Assembly: GCA_020796225.1 (NCBI GenBank)
Contig: CM036755.1
Span: forward strand, 61,124,152-61,188,151
Length of the DNA: 64,000 nt
Direction: 5' to 3'
DNA from: Arion vulgaris
Lineage: Eukaryota > Mollusca > Gastropoda > Stylommatophora > Arionidae
Notes under the pieces: generated by a model
Seen by the model: only the letters and a program-made list of their open reading frames with translations
What the model was told of the DNA's origin: nothing
Databases searched by the model: none
In this document: positions 55,884 to 64,000 of the stretch, piece after piece
Layout of the letters: each line of letters begins with the position of its first letter
Numbering within the stretch: position 1 is the first letter of the stretch
Position numbers and translations under genes: made by a program

Positions 55884-58342
55884 GCGTCGGTGGTATTCTG
55901 CACAAATATCAAATAAATCTCCAGCAAACCCGTCCAAGGTTTCTGTAGCGTAGAGGTTACGTGCTTGCCTCTGCGTCGGTGGTATTCTGCACAAATATCA
56001 AATAAATCTCCAGCAAACCCGTCCAAGGTTTCTGTAGCGTAGAGGTTACGTGCTTCCCTCAGCGTCGGTGGTATTCTGCACAAATATCAAATAAATCTCC
56101 AACAAACCCGTCCAAGGTTTCTGTAGCGTAGAGGTTACGTGCTTCCCTCTGCGTCGGTGGTATTCTGCACAAATATCAAATAAATCTCCAGCAAACCCGT
56201 CCAAGGTTTCTGTAGCGTAGAGGTTACGTGCTTCCCTCTGCGTCGGTGGTATTCTGCACAAATATCAAATAAATCTCCAGTAAACTCGTCCAAAGTTTCT
56301 GTAGCGTAGAGGTTACGTGCTTCCCTCTGCGTCGGTGGTATTCTGCACAAATATCAAATAAATCTCCAGCAAACTCGTCCAAAGTTTCTGTAGCGTAGAG
56401 GTTACGTGCTTCCCTCTGCGTCGGTGGTATTCTGCACAAATATCAAATAAATCTCCAGCAAACCCGTCCAAGGTTTCTGTAGCGTAGAGGTTACGTGCTT
56501 GCCTCTGCGTCGGTGGTATTCTGCACAAATATCAAATAAATCTCCAGCAAACCCGTCCAAGGTTTCTGTAGCGTAGAGGTTACGTGCTTGCCTCTGCGTC
56601 GGTGGTATTCTGCACAAATATCAAATAAATCTCCAGCAAACCCGTCCAAGGTTTCTGTAGCGTAGAGGTTACGTGCTTGCCTCTGCGTCGGTGGTATTCT
56701 GCACAAATATCAAATAAATCTCCAGCAAACCCGTCCAAGGTTTCTGTAGCGTAGAGGTTACGTGCTTCCCTCTGCGTCGGTGGTATTCTGCACAAATATC
56801 AAATAAATCTCCAGCAAACCCGTCCAAGGTTTCTGTAGCGTAGAGGTTACGTGCTTGCCTCTGCGTCGGTGGTATTCTGCACAAATATCAAATAAATCTC
56901 CAGCAAACCCGTCCAAGGTTTCTGTAGCGTAGAGGTTACGTGCTTCCCTCTGCGTCGGTGGTATTCTGCACAAATATCAAATAAATCTCCAGCAAACCTC
57001 GTCCAAAGTTTCTGTAGCGTAGAGGTTACGTGCTTGCCTCTGCGTCGGTGGTATTCTGCACAAATATCAAATAAATCTCCAGCAAACTCGTCCAAAGTTT
57101 CTGTAGCGTAGAGGTTACGTGCTTCCCTCTGCGTCGGTGGTATTCTGCACAAATATCAAATAAATCTCCAGCAAACCCGTCCAAGGTTTCTGTAGCGTAG
57201 AGGTTACGTGCTTGCCTCTGCGTCGGTGGTATTCTGCACAAATATCAAATAAATCTCCAGCAAACCCGTCCAAGGTTTCTGTAGCGTAGAGGTTACGTGC
57301 TTGCCTCTGCGTCGGTGGTATTCTGCACAAATATCAAATAAATCTCCAGCAAACCCGTCCAAGGTTTCTGTAGCGTAGAGGTTACGTGCTTCCCTCTGCG
57401 TCGGTTGTATTCTGCACAAATATCAAATAAATCTCCAGCAAACCCGTCCAAGGTTTCTGTAGCGTAGAGGTTACGTGCTTCCAACTGCGTCGGTGGTATT
57501 CTGCACAAATATCAAATAAATCTCCAGCAAACTCTTCCAAAGTTTCTGTAGCGTAGAGGTTACGTGCTTCCCTCTGCGTCGGTGGTATTCTGCACAAATA
57601 TCAAATAAATCTCCAGCAAACCCGTCCAAGGTTTCTAGCGTAGAGCGGTCTCTGCGTGGGGATTCGCACAATACAAATAATCCAGCAAATGTTTCTTAGC
57701 GTAGAGTTACGCTTCCTCTGCGTCGGTGGTATTCTGCACAAATATCAAATAAATCTCCAGCAAACCCGTCCAAGGTTTCTGTAGCGTAGAGGTTACGTGC
57801 TTGCCTCTGCGTCGGTGGTATTCTGCACAAATATCAAATAAATCTCCAGCAAACCCGTCCAAGGTTTCTGTAGCGTAGAGGTTACGTGCTTGCCTCTGCG
57901 TCGGTGGTATTCTGCACAAATATCAAATAAATCTCCAGCAAACCCGTCCAAGGTTTCTGTAGCGTAGAGGTTACGTGCTTGCCTCTGCGTCGGTGGTATT
58001 CTGCACAAATATCAAATAAATCTCCAGCAAACCCGTCCAAGGTTTCTGTAGCGTAGAGGTTACGTGCTTCCCTCTGCGTCGGTGGTATTCTGCACAAATA
58101 TCAAATAAATCTCCAGCAAACCCGTCCAAGGTTTCTGTAGCGTAGAGGTTACGTGCTTCCCTCTGCGTCGGTGGTATTCTGCACAAATATCAATCAAATC
58201 TCCAGCAAACCCGTCCAAGGTTTCTGTAGCGTAGAGGTTACGTGCTTGCCTCTGCGTCGGTGGTATTCTGCACAAATATCAAATAAATCTCCAGCAAACC
58301 CGTCCAAGGTTTCTGTAGCGTAGAGGTTACGTGCTTGCCTCT
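55884..58342. repeat. 89-bp minisatellite built on a SINE-1 head (~27.6 copies)
   Basis: Each unit is GCGTCGGTGGTATTCTGCAC, AAATATCAAATAAATCTCCA, GCAAACCCGTCCAAGGTTTC, then TGTAGCGTAGAGGTTACGTG and CTTGCCTCT. The last 29 bases are the first bases of SINE-1, including an A-box-like TAGCGTAGAGG. The first ~60 bases are the flank. The final unit continues into SINE-1 at 58,31x. Variants are CTTCCCTCT for CTTGCCTCT and CTCGTCCAAAG for CCCGTCCAAGG. One unit at 57,634-57,715 is heavily eroded. Because 89 is not a multiple of 3, the many 71-residue frames here are artefacts. Confidence 0.96.
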
Positions 58343-58745
58343 CTTTCCATAGGTACTTGGTTTACTTCCTCGTGAAATCATCGGGAACTTTATCCAGAGA
58401 TCTCTGATCTCAGCGTAATGGAGATCGAGTTTATAGTCCTATCGGAGACAGACGATAAAACGTAGCTCCTGTGTTCAAATTGAGCACGTACAAGAACACA
58501 TAGCAGTTCAAAATCGAGAAAAGTAGGCTAGAAAGCCGCTGCCTGTGCAAAATTCATTAGAAAGATTAGGAAACATAATTCCTACAAATAATTTTTACCA
58601 TCATGTAAATTACATCGGGGATCCTCGCCGGTACTATGGAGTTCGTGCACGGCAACTGAGATCTTCCTCTGTAAGAAAGAAATCTGAGCACTATGGTTAC
58701 TCACCGAAGTGCAATGATGATGATCTAATCCGTCACTCAAGCTAC
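58310..58745 (+). mobile_element. SINE-1 copy carrying the amplified head
   Basis: It follows the array without a break: GTAGCGTAGAGGTTACGTGC, CTCTCTTTCCATAGGTACTT, GGTTTACTTCCTCG (a weakened B box), GAGATCTCTGATCTCAGCG, GGAGACAGACGATAAAACG, GAAAGCCGCTGCCTGTGC and GTGCAATGATGATGATC. It lacks a long (TCAA)n tail. Confidence 0.9.
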
Positions 58746-59764
58746 GAAAGGTGTACAATATCTGTTAATTAGTGTTATCTGTCAATTTAAAAATACGATT
58801 AAACTGCAACAGAGCACATTTTTTATTTCGTAACAGGAGGATCGCTTTTTTCTGTCAATGCAAAAGCAAATTCGTGAGTTAGTTATGTATTGCTGTGATA
58901 TTTATTATAAAACGTTCCGAAAGTCGAGAACACACTAAGGTTTAATTTGTACGAAATCTACCTGATGCATACAAGTGATTTTTTTGCAAGCAGTCATATA
59001 TCTCACGACCTTCCTTACGAATACATGTTTAACTAATTGGTCGATAGTTTGGTTGATGCAAAAAACGTTTTTGTTATATAATTTTGCATAAGCACAACAA
59101 AATGATCATCAAAGTTTAGAATTTACAGTAATACACAACATGGTGGCGAATGATTTCAAAGGCGTATCCCTATTACATATTATAAAAAGAAAAGTCACAT
59201 AGTGAACAAATGATACCTTCCACTTCTATAAATGAAATTAAATGTTGTGTACATACGCCAATGACAGTCGTTAGGAAACATTATGAACTGATTAATTCCA
59301 CGGGATTTCCGATTTTGACTTGCACTGTGGAACACGGAAATGCTTAGTTATAGACAAACTTGACAATCGTACTGTAAAATTTCGACAAGTATACCTTATC
59401 AACATTGCTGTAATTTTAGTAATAACATACGATAAAAATCTTACAGAATTAAAGATTTGGGTGGACAAAAAATACGTTTGGAAGGTCATCACTGTTACCT
59501 ATATAAAAATGTAAAAATCATGAATTTATGTCAAGGGGATGATCTGATATCGGTCGGTAAAGATGTTCACGAATTTTGGAAAGAACTTTCTAGTTAAAAA
59601 GGGGAATATATAGCGACATTTCTTCACTAATCATAACAGCTTAATAGTGAATATCCTGTGAAGGCACAACGTAAAGGATTTTAAGTTCTAAAAAAACCAT
59701 TGGGACAGAGTGTGTGTTTACAAAGACTGTTACGCAATAAAATAACGGGACAATAACTTCTTAC
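58746..59764. other. no confident gene; possible relic coding
   Basis: Between 59,230 and 59,510 two plus-strand frames read like pieces of protein: a TGFPILTCTVEHGN stretch, then CLVIDKLDNRTVKFRQVYLI after a one-base shift. No ATG or domain supports a call. The rest is AT-rich. Confidence 0.3.
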
Positions 59765-60010
59765 AAAATCAGTTATCAGTTATATGAGAACTATCATCAT
59801 AGCACTCCGGACATGTCCATTGGTGCTCCGATCTCCGCCTTAGCAAATCCAGCATCGTCCAGTGGCCCAACACGCCAGTTCGATGTTGATTAATCATTTT
59901 CTTTGCATATTTGGTATGTCGTTCTTTTCAGGATGCACCAATAGTGATACTCAATCTTCTCTCAATCTGGTCAGCGAGTGGGATTCACAGCCCTGAAACT
60001 CCTCTGTTCG
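59765..60010 (-). repeat. dispersed repeat R3, full copy (-)
   Basis: In reverse complement it starts CCGAACAGAGGAGTTTCAGG, then ACCAAATATGCAAAGAAAAT, GAACTGGCGTGTTGGGCCAC and GATAGTTCTCATATAACTGA. It is about 80% like 54,940-55,185 by eye. Its 5' end is exactly at the start of the 58-bp array. Confidence 0.8.
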
Positions 60011-60944
60011 GAAAGACTCTCTCATCAGTCATGTATTAGCTAAAAGAAATAAACCTTTCAGGGATGAGGAAAGACTCTCTCATCAGTCATGTATTAGCTA
60101 AAAGAAATAAATCTTTCAGGGATGAGGAAAGACTCTCTCATCAGTCATGTATTAGCTAAAAGAAATAAACCTTTCAGGGATGAGGAAAGACTCTCTCATC
60201 AGTCATGTATTAGCTAAAAGAAATAAACCTTTCAGGGATGAGGAAAGACTCTCTCATCAGTCATGTATTAGCTAAAAGAAATAAACCTTTCAGGGATGAG
60301 GAAAGACTCTCTCATCAGTCATGTATTAGCTAAAAGAAATAAACCTTTCAGGGATGAGGAAAGACTCTCTCATCAGTCATGTATTAGCTAAAAGAAATAA
60401 ACCTTTCAGGGATGAGGAAAGACTCTCTCATCAGTCATGTATTAGCTAAAAGAAATAAACCTTTCAGGGATGAGGAAAGACTCTCTCATCAGTCATGTAT
60501 TAGCTAAAAGAAATAAACCTTTCAGGGATGAGGAAAGACTCTCTCATCAGTCATGTATTAGCTAAAAGAAATAAACCTTTCAGGGATGAGGAAAGACTCT
60601 CTCATCAGTCATGTATTAGCTAAAAGAAATAAACCTTTCAGGGATGAGGAAAGACTCTCTCATCAGTCATGTATTAGCTAAAAGAAATAAACCTTTCAGG
60701 GATGAGGAAAGACTCTCTCATCAGTCATGTATTAGCTAAAAGAAATAAACCTTTCAGGGATGAGGAAAGACTCTCTCATCAGTCATGTATTAGCTAAAAG
60801 AAATAAACCTTTCAGGGATGAGGAAAGACTCTCTCATCAGTCATGTATTAGCTAAAAGAAATAAACCTTTCAGGGATGAGGAAAGACTCTCTCATCAGTC
60901 ATGTATTAGCTAAAAGAAATAAACCTTTCAGGGATGAGGAAAGA
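60011..60944. repeat. 58-bp minisatellite from transposase coding sequence (~16 copies)
   Basis: The unit is GAAAGACTCTCTCATCAGTC, ATGTATTAGCTAAAAGAAAT, AAACCTTTCAGGGATGAG. Units are almost identical; the second has AAATCTTTC for AAACCTTTC. In one frame each unit encodes DSLISHVLAKRNKPFRDEE, which is part of a hAT transposase. The length of 58 shifts the frame at every unit. The last unit reads on into unique transposase sequence. Confidence 0.96.
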
Positions 60945-61109
60945 GTTAAGGAAACATTGATCATTGCAGCTGAAACTCTGTTCAATAGATCTGAGCTTTT
61001 GTCTTCCATTCAGAGTATCCATTTGCCTCATCAAACTGTAGCTAGAAGGGTTGAACAGATTTCTATTAATTTACTATCTCAGTTATTTCGCAAACTTGCA
61101 GTTGTATGA
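60876..61109 (+). pseudogene. hAT (Charlie/ZBED, GTF2IRD2-like) transposase fragment
   Basis: An open frame continues from the last 58-bp unit: SHVLAKRNKPFRDEERVKET, LIIAAETLFNRSELLSSI and HLPHQTVARRVEQISINLLS. The pattern LAKRxKPFxDxExVKE followed by a short helix and TVxRRVExI is the N-terminal part of the hAT-type transposase found in Charlie elements and in domesticated proteins such as GTF2IRD2 and ZBED/FAM200. The BED finger upstream and the DDE core downstream are absent. The upstream side is replaced by the array, and the frame stops at 61,107-61,109. It is a dead fragment, or an exon of a host gene derived from one. Confidence 0.6.
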
Positions 61110-61208
61110 ATAGTTTTAAATTCAGTTGATTGAAAGCACAGACATTTTGGATACTGCAATTGTGTGTAGTAATTAGGCTAGTATTTTCTAATGTTACAGT
61201 AAATGTGA

Positions 61209-61580
61209 ATGTTTACGGTAAGAAGTGAGCGGACAGGTTTACATCAACAGCATCGATTGTTGAAGATGGATAAGAGGGATATTCTTCAATATCTTTGTGA
61301 CTGTCTGTTGTATGAGGACACTAATATAGATGTTGAATCAATCCAGCGATTTAAACAGTTTGGAATTACTCGTTGTACAAGTAGAAATATATTCCTGAGC
61401 TGCAGAGCGAGGAGTGTGTTTAATCAGTTAGCCATGGGAACCATCAGTATGCACACTCTTCGATTTCTGTTGGGGAAGACTGAGCTCCTATTGGTCTTCC
61501 CAGAGTACAGTTTAGTCACCAATAACCAATTTTATAGTAAAGAGGAATTTGTTGAAATCTTAATTACTAAAAATGAATAA
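61209..61580 (+). CDS. unrecognised ORF, 123 residues (or 104 from the second Met)
   Basis: The frame starts with ATG at 61,209, and a second ATG (61,266) opens MDKRDILQYLCDCLLYED. It then reads IQRFKQFGITRCTSRNIFLS and SMHTLRFLLGKTELLLVF, ending ...SKEEFVEILITKNE. The composition is protein-like (mixed helices, few low-complexity runs). I do not recognise a domain. It lies 100 bp after the hAT fragment, in the same strand but another frame, so it may be a piece of the same element or a host exon. A donor-like ACGGTAAGA lies at 61,214-61,222, close to the first ATG, which makes the second ATG the better start if the ORF is real. Confidence 0.35.
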   Translation: MFTVRSERTGLHQQHRLLKMDKRDILQYLCDCLLYEDTNIDVESIQRFKQFGITRCTSRNIFLSCRARSVFNQLAMGTISMHTLRFLLGKTELLLVFPEYSLVTNNQFYSKEEFVEILITKNE

Positions 61581-62100
61581 GTCAAACAGCTCTCTGACAG
61601 TGTCAGCAGGCGGAACAGACTCCAGAGCATGTTCTGCAAGACTGTCCTCTCCTGTGTGTGCTGAGAAGCAACATGTGGCAACACCTAGTCGACCTAAATC
61701 TAAGCTTTAGGAAAACCTGACAGACCTGAAGCTGACTGCCCTGGTAGTGGTCCACATTAAAGTAAGCGCATGACCAGGAATCGCTGAAGAAGGAGAAGGA
61801 GAAAAACCGACTCAATAAACAGATAATTTGTAACATAATCCTTACATTTGTGAAGAAGTGTAACTTACTACTTTTAAAACTTGTTGCGTAATAACAGATG
61901 AGGCACCTACAGTGACTGTTAAACCACAACCAACTCTAGATAACTTACCGGGACTCCTGACCTAGATCAGAAAAGGGGGCTGAAAATTACAGATGTTTGA
62001 TACAACAGTGCACGCTTTTTGCAATTTTTCTCAATTCTGTGAGTCCATGGTTTTTTATTGGTGAAAAATATTCATAATATTGATATTACTTATCGTTAAA
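61581..62100. other. no recognisable feature
   Basis: Unique sequence downstream of the ORF. The minus-strand frame at 61,603-61,929 has no domain. Confidence 0.4.
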
Positions 62101-62104
62101 CTTA

Positions 62105-62418
62105 ACTTGTTGCATAATATAACTTCGATTTAGGATTTTGTGTTGATTTTAAAATGAATTCGTCTATATACACCAATACTGGAATGCGAAGTCACGTGGT
62201 GTGTTTGTGGTCTGATTTCCCATAATTCTTACCTGAGCCCGAAGGCCCATAAGTTTATAGTTGGCTCTGGCTAAACACAGTGTGTTTCTTGCTCGTTGTG
62301 CTAAGGAATAATCATTTCCATAATGTATCGAAGAATTCAACTGACACGCAGCTTCATAGAGGCAACCCATCTCATGGTTTAGCCGAGCATACGAAACCGA
62401 ACGCAAAGAAGAAGAAGA
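62105..62418 (-). repeat. R2 copy with exon-like left part
   Basis: On the minus strand, GTTCGGTTTCGTATGCTCGG opens a frame that reads RLNHEMGCLYEAACQLN, YGNDYSLAQRARNTLCLARA and NYKLMGLRAQ. It ends at a CAG/GTAAGA donor-like junction and then continues into the R2 sequence shared with 38.9, 39.25 and 11.1 kb. The frame resembles a helical repeat (TPR-like), but I cannot assign it. An inverted partial copy starts at 63,112. Confidence 0.5.
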
Positions 62419-62489
62419 AATGATTTTAATCTAGAATTACATGAACAAGTTTGTGACATTTCCGTATTCAATAAACGCGTTTCAAAAGA

Positions 62490-62870
62490 AATTAAAATTT
62501 TGGACAGGAGATAACTATCTTTATTTTCAAATCTGAAATCTCAGAATATATAAGTAGTTTGTATGATATCTTCGTCGTTTCTGTTTCAGAACATATCAGT
62601 GGCTTGTATTGGATCTTCGTCGTTTTGTCAAAAATTGTGAACTCTTTACTGTCAAATTTTCTAACAGATTTAGTCATTTTTCAACCCTTGAACTAAATTA
62701 TAATATTTATCAATAACCAGCTCGTTTCTGTTGATGTCTCTAAACTTGACACTTTCAAGTTTTCGAAATATGCAATCTTGGAAAATTAAAATTAGAAATG
62801 GGACATCTTTAAGAAGACATATAAATGAAATACTCCCATGACAGTTTCTGGACTTATTTGACAAGAGTGA
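62490..62870 (-). other. possible relic coding, minus strand
   Basis: Two overlapping minus-strand frames, 62,864-62,670 (...KLESVKFRDINRNELVIDKY) and 62,677-62,492 (KSVRKFDSKEFTIFDKTTKI), follow one another with a single shift. A 48-bp duplication (GTATGATATCTTCGTCGTTT / GTATTGGATCTTCGTCGTTT) lies within. No ATG context or domain is known to me. Confidence 0.25.
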
Positions 62871-63111
62871 AGATGAAATGATTAATATGGCTGCTCTTAA
62901 AATATGTTCGTGATTTGGTTCAACATATCTATGTCAAGTCGCGTGATTATATATGAATATCATCAAAGATAAAAACCGATCGTTTATGACATACTCACAT
63001 CTATTGGATTCCTTACAAGTCGCCTGTTCAGGTTACACGCCACAATTTCTTTAACTTGCAGCGAATATAGAGTTTCAAATTTCACTTTATGACTTATTTT
63101 TCTTCGTCTGT

Positions 63112-63470
63112 GCGTTCGGTTTCGTATGCTCGTCTTCCTAGTGTGGTTTTGGGACTCGCAAGGGAAGCAAAGAATAGTACCACTGCAACCTACAAGGCAT
63201 GTCGTAAGAGACAACTGATGTAGAACCTAGGTAAGCTATCCTAGTAAATAAAAAGTCTCGCAGAAATGGGATATGCTGGCCTACTTTTAGACGCATAACT
63301 GGCGCAACGTACAATCGCTCTTAGACTCAGGTCACCTACAAATCACATAGAGTGGTTAACAAATGGTGAATAGGAAGCGTTCGAAGAAGAAGAAGTATAC
63401 TCGTCTAAAACATGAGATGGGCTGCCTCTATGAAGCTGCATGTCAGCTGAAGTTCCTCGCGAGTTCCCCA
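63112..63470 (+). repeat. inverted partial R2/exon-like copy, split by SINE-2
   Basis: TGCGTTCGGTTTCGTATGCT (63,112-63,131) and ATGAGATGGGCTGCCTCTAT, GAAGCTGCATGTCAGCTGA (63,412 onward) match the exon-like part of 62,105-62,418 inverted. Homology ends near 63,455. The interior is a SINE-2 insertion. Confidence 0.65.
63136..63395 (+). mobile_element. SINE-2 copy nested in R2, with TSD
   Basis: TCCTAGTGTGGTTTTGGGAC, GCAAAGAATAGTACCACTG, AAGGCATGTCGTAAGAGACA, GCTGGCCTACTTTTAGACGC, CAATCGCTCTTAGACTCAGG and an AAGAAGAAG tail. It is flanked by TATGCTCGTCT (63,125-63,135) and TATACTCGTCT (63,396-63,406), 10 of 11 identical. Confidence 0.92.
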
Positions 63471-63666
63471 TAGCTTGCTCTTTAAGTTTTGTGATGGTTG
63501 AGCCTGCAGTGACCTGTTCTTAGGCTAAAGGTTGTTGTGTGTTGTTTTCAGTTTAGTCTGCTGATGGGATCTTGTGGGTGGTTCACATTATTTAAAATGC
63601 AGTAAAGGAAATGTAAAGAAACCTCTGTTATATGTTATATAAGGTAATACGGTGTTAAGTTTGTAT

Positions 63667-63720
63667 TTTCATTGACTGTCGGCACACGATGGGTGATGTG
63701 GTCAACATTATGCAGGCCAC
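63667..63720 (+). repeat. R1 fragment
   Basis: TTTTCATTGACTGTCGGCAC and ACGATGGGTGATGTGGTCAA match the reverse complement of 5,405-5,455. Confidence 0.6.
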
Positions 63721-63779
63721 CTTTATTTCCCGGTGCTTTTTCTGGTAGCCAATTGAGGCTGGGTCGACTTGAGAGCCGT

Positions 63780-63870
63780 AACTGTCGGAAAAAACTTAAT
63801 GTCCACTGTAGAATTGAACCCTGACCACTAGCCTAAGAAGCAAATTCAGTAACAACTATGCTGTTATATT
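63780..63870 (-). mobile_element. SINE-4 head
   Basis: In reverse complement: CAGCATAGTTGTTACTGAAT (A-box region), GGCTAGTGGTCAGGGTTCAA (B box) and TTCTACAGTGG, matching the tRNA-like head at 4,333-4,412. The rest of the window to 64,000 holds nothing recognisable. Confidence 0.6.
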
Positions 63871-64000
63871 ACAACTACACAATTATATAGTGCAGATGTG
63901 AGCGGATTGGTATTTTGGGCACGGTAAGTTCATCACTTTTTTAATGAAGGAAGATTAAAGATTTTTCTTAACAAGGTCTTGATTTGTAAAAGCTTACTAC

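Noticed and set aside
55812..58275. More than twenty overlapping minus-strand ORFs of ~71 residues with nearly the same sequence
   Set aside because: They come from the 89-bp repeat, whose length is not a multiple of 3. Each frame passes through three units and stops. There is no sign of a multicopy peptide gene.

Overview
This window is eukaryotic, almost certainly a metazoan and most likely a mollusc (a gastropod would fit). It is AT-rich, has no operon-like coding and no rRNA or CRISPR. It is dense in tRNA-derived SINEs, decayed LINEs, hAT- and piggyBac-type DNA transposons and minisatellites. The taxonomic call is an inference from the repeat style and from one acetyltransferase gene of a kind I associate with molluscs.

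Only one intact gene is convincing: a 208-residue GNAT acetyltransferase on the + strand at 18,889-19,515, with a CCAAT/CRE/GC-box-like cluster just upstream. Other coding traces are a piggyBac-like remnant ORF (8,826-9,128), a hAT transposase fragment (60,876-61,109), an unrecognised 104-123 residue ORF (61,209-61,580) and a possible exon with a hydrophobic leader on the minus strand near 33.2 kb. Everything else that codes belongs to retrotransposons.

Names used here are local. SINE-1 is ~430 bp with a tRNA-like head and a (TCAA)n tail. SINE-2 is ~255 bp with an (AAG)n tail. SINE-3 is a relative of SINE-2 with a Ser/Leu-tRNA-like head. SINE-4 to SINE-7 are other tRNA-headed families. LINE-A ends in (GAT)n, LINE-B ends in (ATT)n, and LINE-C is Jockey-like. 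R1, R2 and R3 are unclassified dispersed repeats.

Layout. 0-8 kb: microsatellites, GGAA-rich DNA, SINEs and LINE fragments. 8.5-9.5 kb: piggyBac-like element with TTAA ends. 10-15.6 kb: SINEs, R2, and a 1.6-kb hAT element with nested insertions. 18.3-19.5 kb: tandem repeat, then the GNAT gene. 20-25 kb: SINEs and two MITEs with 8-bp duplications. 25.2-31.7 kb: a 6.3-kb array of a 26-bp unit. 31.7-38.7 kb: LINE and SINE remnants, three minisatellites and a hAT MITE. 40.7-41.5 kb: GATA and related microsatellites. 43.3-46.9 kb: a 36-bp array running into the 3' end of LINE-C. 49.3-52.9 kb: a CT-linked tandem repeat and a LINE nested in a SINE. 54-61 kb: three arrays of 23, 89 and 58 bp, with an inverted R3 pair around the 89-bp array. 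62-64 kb: R2/R3-type repeats and SINEs.

The most striking pattern is that at least four independent minisatellites grew from pieces of transposable elements. Two (22-bp and 89-bp units) amplified the pol III A-box head of SINE-1, one (36 bp) grew from the tail of LINE-C, and one (58 bp) from hAT transposase coding sequence. Several arrays also contain clusters of small deletions that look like consensus errors in a long-read assembly.
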